NCBI GenBank assembly: GCA_017935805.1
Contig: JAGBGV010000252.1
Location: forward strand, 1-15,250
From: Clostridia bacterium
GTDB lineage: Bacteria; Bacillota_A; Clostridia; Oscillospirales; CAG-272
Direction of reading: 5' to 3'
Length of the DNA stretch: 15,250 nucleotides
Shown here: positions 13,833 to 15,250 of the stretch, one piece after another
How positions within the stretch are numbered: the stretch's first letter is position 1
Layout: the number at the start of each line of letters is the position of its first letter
Notes under the pieces: model-generated
Database searches by the model: none
What the model saw: only the letters and a program-made list of their open reading frames with translations
Told to the model about the DNA's origin: nothing
Position numbers and translations under genes: made by a program

Positions 13833-14675
13833 ATGTTCAAGCGAATTCTTAAAGAGTATATTGTCATAACATTCGGCGCATCTCTTGCCGCGGCTGCAAT
13901 ATTCTTCTTCATGCTTCCGAGCCACGTGGCTGTAGGTAGCGGATCTGCACTTGCGATGGTGCTCAGTAATTTCATTCCACTCCCGGTATCTGTAATCACA
14001 TTGATAATCAACGTGGTTTTGCTTATACTCGGATTTATACTGATAGGCCCCGAATTTGGTGCAAAGACTATCTATGCGGCAATAATGGTGCCTGTGGTAA
14101 TGGGCGTGCTTGAGACCGTTTTTCCGAATTTCCAGTCGCTCACGGGAGACGCACTGCTTGACGTGATCTGTTATATTCTCGTTGTTGGCATTGCGATGGC
14201 AATTTTGTTCTCACATAACGCTTCCTCGGGCGGGCTTGATATTGTAGCAAAGATAATGAACAAGTACCTGAAGCTTGAGCTTGGAAAAGCGAGTGCCATT
14301 GCCGGAATTGCAGTTGCGCTGTCATCAGCCATAGTGTATGACACAAAAACCGTTGTGATCAGTGTGCTGGGTACATATTTCGGCGGAATTCTTGTTGACT
14401 ATTTCATATTCGGCTTGAATATCAAGAGACGTGTGTGTGTTATCTCTCCAAAGCTTGACGAGATAGTACATTTTATTCTGAATGATCTGCACAGCGGTGC
14501 GACACTAAACGAGATCATCGGTGCATACGATAACACCATGCGGAAAGAAGTTATTACAATCGTTGATAAGCAGGAATACCGTAAGCTGATGGATTATGTC
14601 AGAAAGACTGACCCCAAGGCTTTTGTAACAGTATACTCAGTTAACGAGATACGTTATCAGCCGAAGTTAAAGTGA
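13833..14675 (+). CDS. YitT-family membrane protein (DUF161 with DUF2179 C-terminus)
   Basis: A 280-residue membrane protein. The N-terminal part (about 8-195) has six or so hydrophobic segments with the YitT signatures GSGSALAMVLSN (35-46), GPEFGAKTIYAAI (72-84) and HNASSGGLDIVAKIMNK (128-144). The C-terminal soluble part (about 200-275; RRVCVISPKLDEIVHFIL onward) is a DUF2179 domain, a ferredoxin-like fold thought to be regulatory or ligand-binding. The molecular function of the family is not established; transport has been proposed. The length is normal. Start: ATG with GAGAGGG about 6 nt upstream. Last gene of the patB operon, 32 nt after the acetyltransferase, followed by a terminator. 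Confidence 0.9.
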   Translation: MFKRILKEYIVITFGASLAAAAIFFFMLPSHVAVGSGSALAMVLSNFIPLPVSVITLIINVVLLILGFILIGPEFGAKTIYAAIMVPVVMGVLETVFPNFQSLTGDALLDVICYILVVGIAMAILFSHNASSGGLDIVAKIMNKYLKLELGKASAIAGIAVALSSAIVYDTKTVVISVLGTYFGGILVDYFIFGLNIKRRVCVISPKLDEIVHFILNDLHSGATLNEIIGAYDNTMRKEVITIVDKQEYRKLMDYVRKTDPKAFVTVYSVNEIRYQPKLK

Positions 14676-14697
14676 TACCAATAACAATAAAAAAGAT

Positions 14698-14733
14698 AAA
14701 GAAGCGGTGAGAATTTTCACTGCTTTCTTTTTT
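14698..14733 (+). terminator. Intrinsic terminator of the patB operon
   Basis: GCGGTGAG (14704-14711) pairs with TTCACTGC (14716-14723), with two G-U wobbles, around the tetraloop AATT. An AAAGAA/TTCTTT extension across one bulged U lengthens the stem, and a U-rich tract TTTCTTTTTT (14724-14733) follows. It starts 22 nt after the YitT stop. Confidence 0.82.
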
Positions 14734-14788
14734 GCATTAAATAATATAAAACCGTGCACAATAATGAAAAAACAGATTCGGAGGAAAT

Positions 14789-15250
14789 ATGTGTACGGCT
14801 GTTGCGGATAGAGGATTATTTGGCAGGACCCTTGATCTCGAGTATTCATACGGTGAGGAGATAGTAATAACCCTGCGTAGTTACAGATTTGAGTTTTCTG
14901 ATAAAACGGCGACAGATAAGCACTACGCAATTATCGGAGTAGCGCACGTGAGCAGTAATACTCCACTGTATTATGACGGGATAAACGAGGCGGGACTTGG
15001 GGCGGCGGCGCTGAATTTCCCCGGATACGCAGTATATCATCCGCACGAGAGAGGGCAATACAACATCGCATCATTCGAGCTCATCCCTTGGATTCTTTCG
15101 CAATGTGATTCGGTTGACTCGGCACAGACACTGCTCCGAAATGTAAATATCACGGCAGACAGCTTTTCAGAAGAACTCAAACCAACGCCGCTTCACTGGA
15201 TAATTGCCGACAAAACACGTGCAATAATTGTCGAATCTACGGCAGACGGA
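14789..15250 (+). CDS. Choloylglycine hydrolase family (bile salt hydrolase-like), N-terminal part
   Basis: The first 154 residues of an Ntn-fold linear amide hydrolase; the frame is open to the window end (family about 315-330 residues). Bile salt hydrolases split glycine or taurine from conjugated bile acids. The nucleophile Cys2 follows the initiator Met (MCTAVADRG), so it becomes N-terminal after Met removal with no prepeptide. FGRTLDLEYSYG (11-22) carries Arg13 and Asp16, corresponding to the conserved Arg and Asp of the family. GINEAGLGAAALNFPGY (64-80) contains Asn76, where bile salt hydrolases have Asn and penicillin V acylases typically have Tyr. LHWIIADKT (135-143) is also typical. 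No signal peptide, so probably cytoplasmic. A GGAGG site (14780-14784) lies 4 nt before the ATG. The promoter is not clear; TTGCAT (14732-14737) and TATAAA (14745-14750) are badly spaced. The window cuts before the distal catalytic Asn and Arg. Confidence 0.9.
   Translation, partial: MCTAVADRGLFGRTLDLEYSYGEEIVITLRSYRFEFSDKTATDKHYAIIGVAHVSSNTPLYYDGINEAGLGAAALNFPGYAVYHPHERGQYNIASFELIPWILSQCDSVDSAQTLLRNVNITADSFSEELKPTPLHWIIADKTRAIIVESTADG

Noticed and set aside
14734..14788. Promoter for the bile salt hydrolase gene
   Set aside because: TTGCAT, TATAAA and AATAAT are present, but no pair has an acceptable 16-18 nt spacing.
1..15250. CRISPR arrays, tRNA or rRNA genes, insertion sequences, prophage or defence genes
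   Set aside because: No regularly spaced repeats, cloverleaf sequences, transposase or integrase motifs, or known defence domains were seen on either strand.

Overview
The window looks like chromosomal core DNA of an anaerobic, probably spore-forming and gut-associated Firmicute (class Clostridia). The reasons are AT-rich intergenic DNA with sigma-A-like promoters, strong GGAGG-type ribosome binding sites, a TTG start codon, a PdaA-type spore-cortex deacetylase, a YitT-family membrane protein and a bile-salt-hydrolase-family enzyme. The genus cannot be named from this sequence. There are no rRNA or tRNA genes, insertion sequences, phage genes or CRISPR arrays.

Layout from left to right. (1) 1-495, minus: the first 165 codons of argG (argininosuccinate synthase), cut by the window edge, with a good promoter and a possible ArgR operator. 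(2) 759-2320, plus: two secreted CE4 polysaccharide deacetylases, a PdaA-like one and a generic one. They end at a terminator that works in both directions. (3) 2392-6062, minus: two half-size ABC exporters with a 4-nt stop/start overlap, driven by their own promoter, which sits beside a cluster of GTTGA repeats. (4) 6267-9928, minus: a second ABC exporter pair with a 1-nt overlap. It is a heterodimer of the BmrC/BmrD type with one degenerate ATP site, and ends at its own terminator. (5) 10117-11145, plus: a YeiH-family (UPF0324) membrane protein, divergent from the ABC pair, with its own promoter and a strong terminator. (6) 11287-14675, plus: a tight four-gene operon of a PatB/MalY C-S lyase, a short-chain dehydrogenase, a GNAT acetyltransferase and a YitT-family protein, with its own promoter and terminator. 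(7) 14789-15250, plus: the first 154 codons of a choloylglycine (bile salt) hydrolase, cut by the window edge.

The genes serve arginine synthesis, cell wall or cortex modification, efflux, sulfur-amino-acid breakdown and bile salt deconjugation. Four ABC half-transporters in a row make two functional exporters with different ATPase-site architecture: one pair is symmetric with LSGGE signatures, the other asymmetric. A YeiH protein beside a C-S lyase, with a bile salt hydrolase nearby, allows but does not prove a link through sulfur or taurine metabolism. I found no convincing new multi-gene system. The most interesting unexplained items are regulatory: the GTTGA cluster at the first ABC operon, an identical extended -10 element on the two divergent promoters at 9972-10086, and the dyads in front of argG and pdaA.
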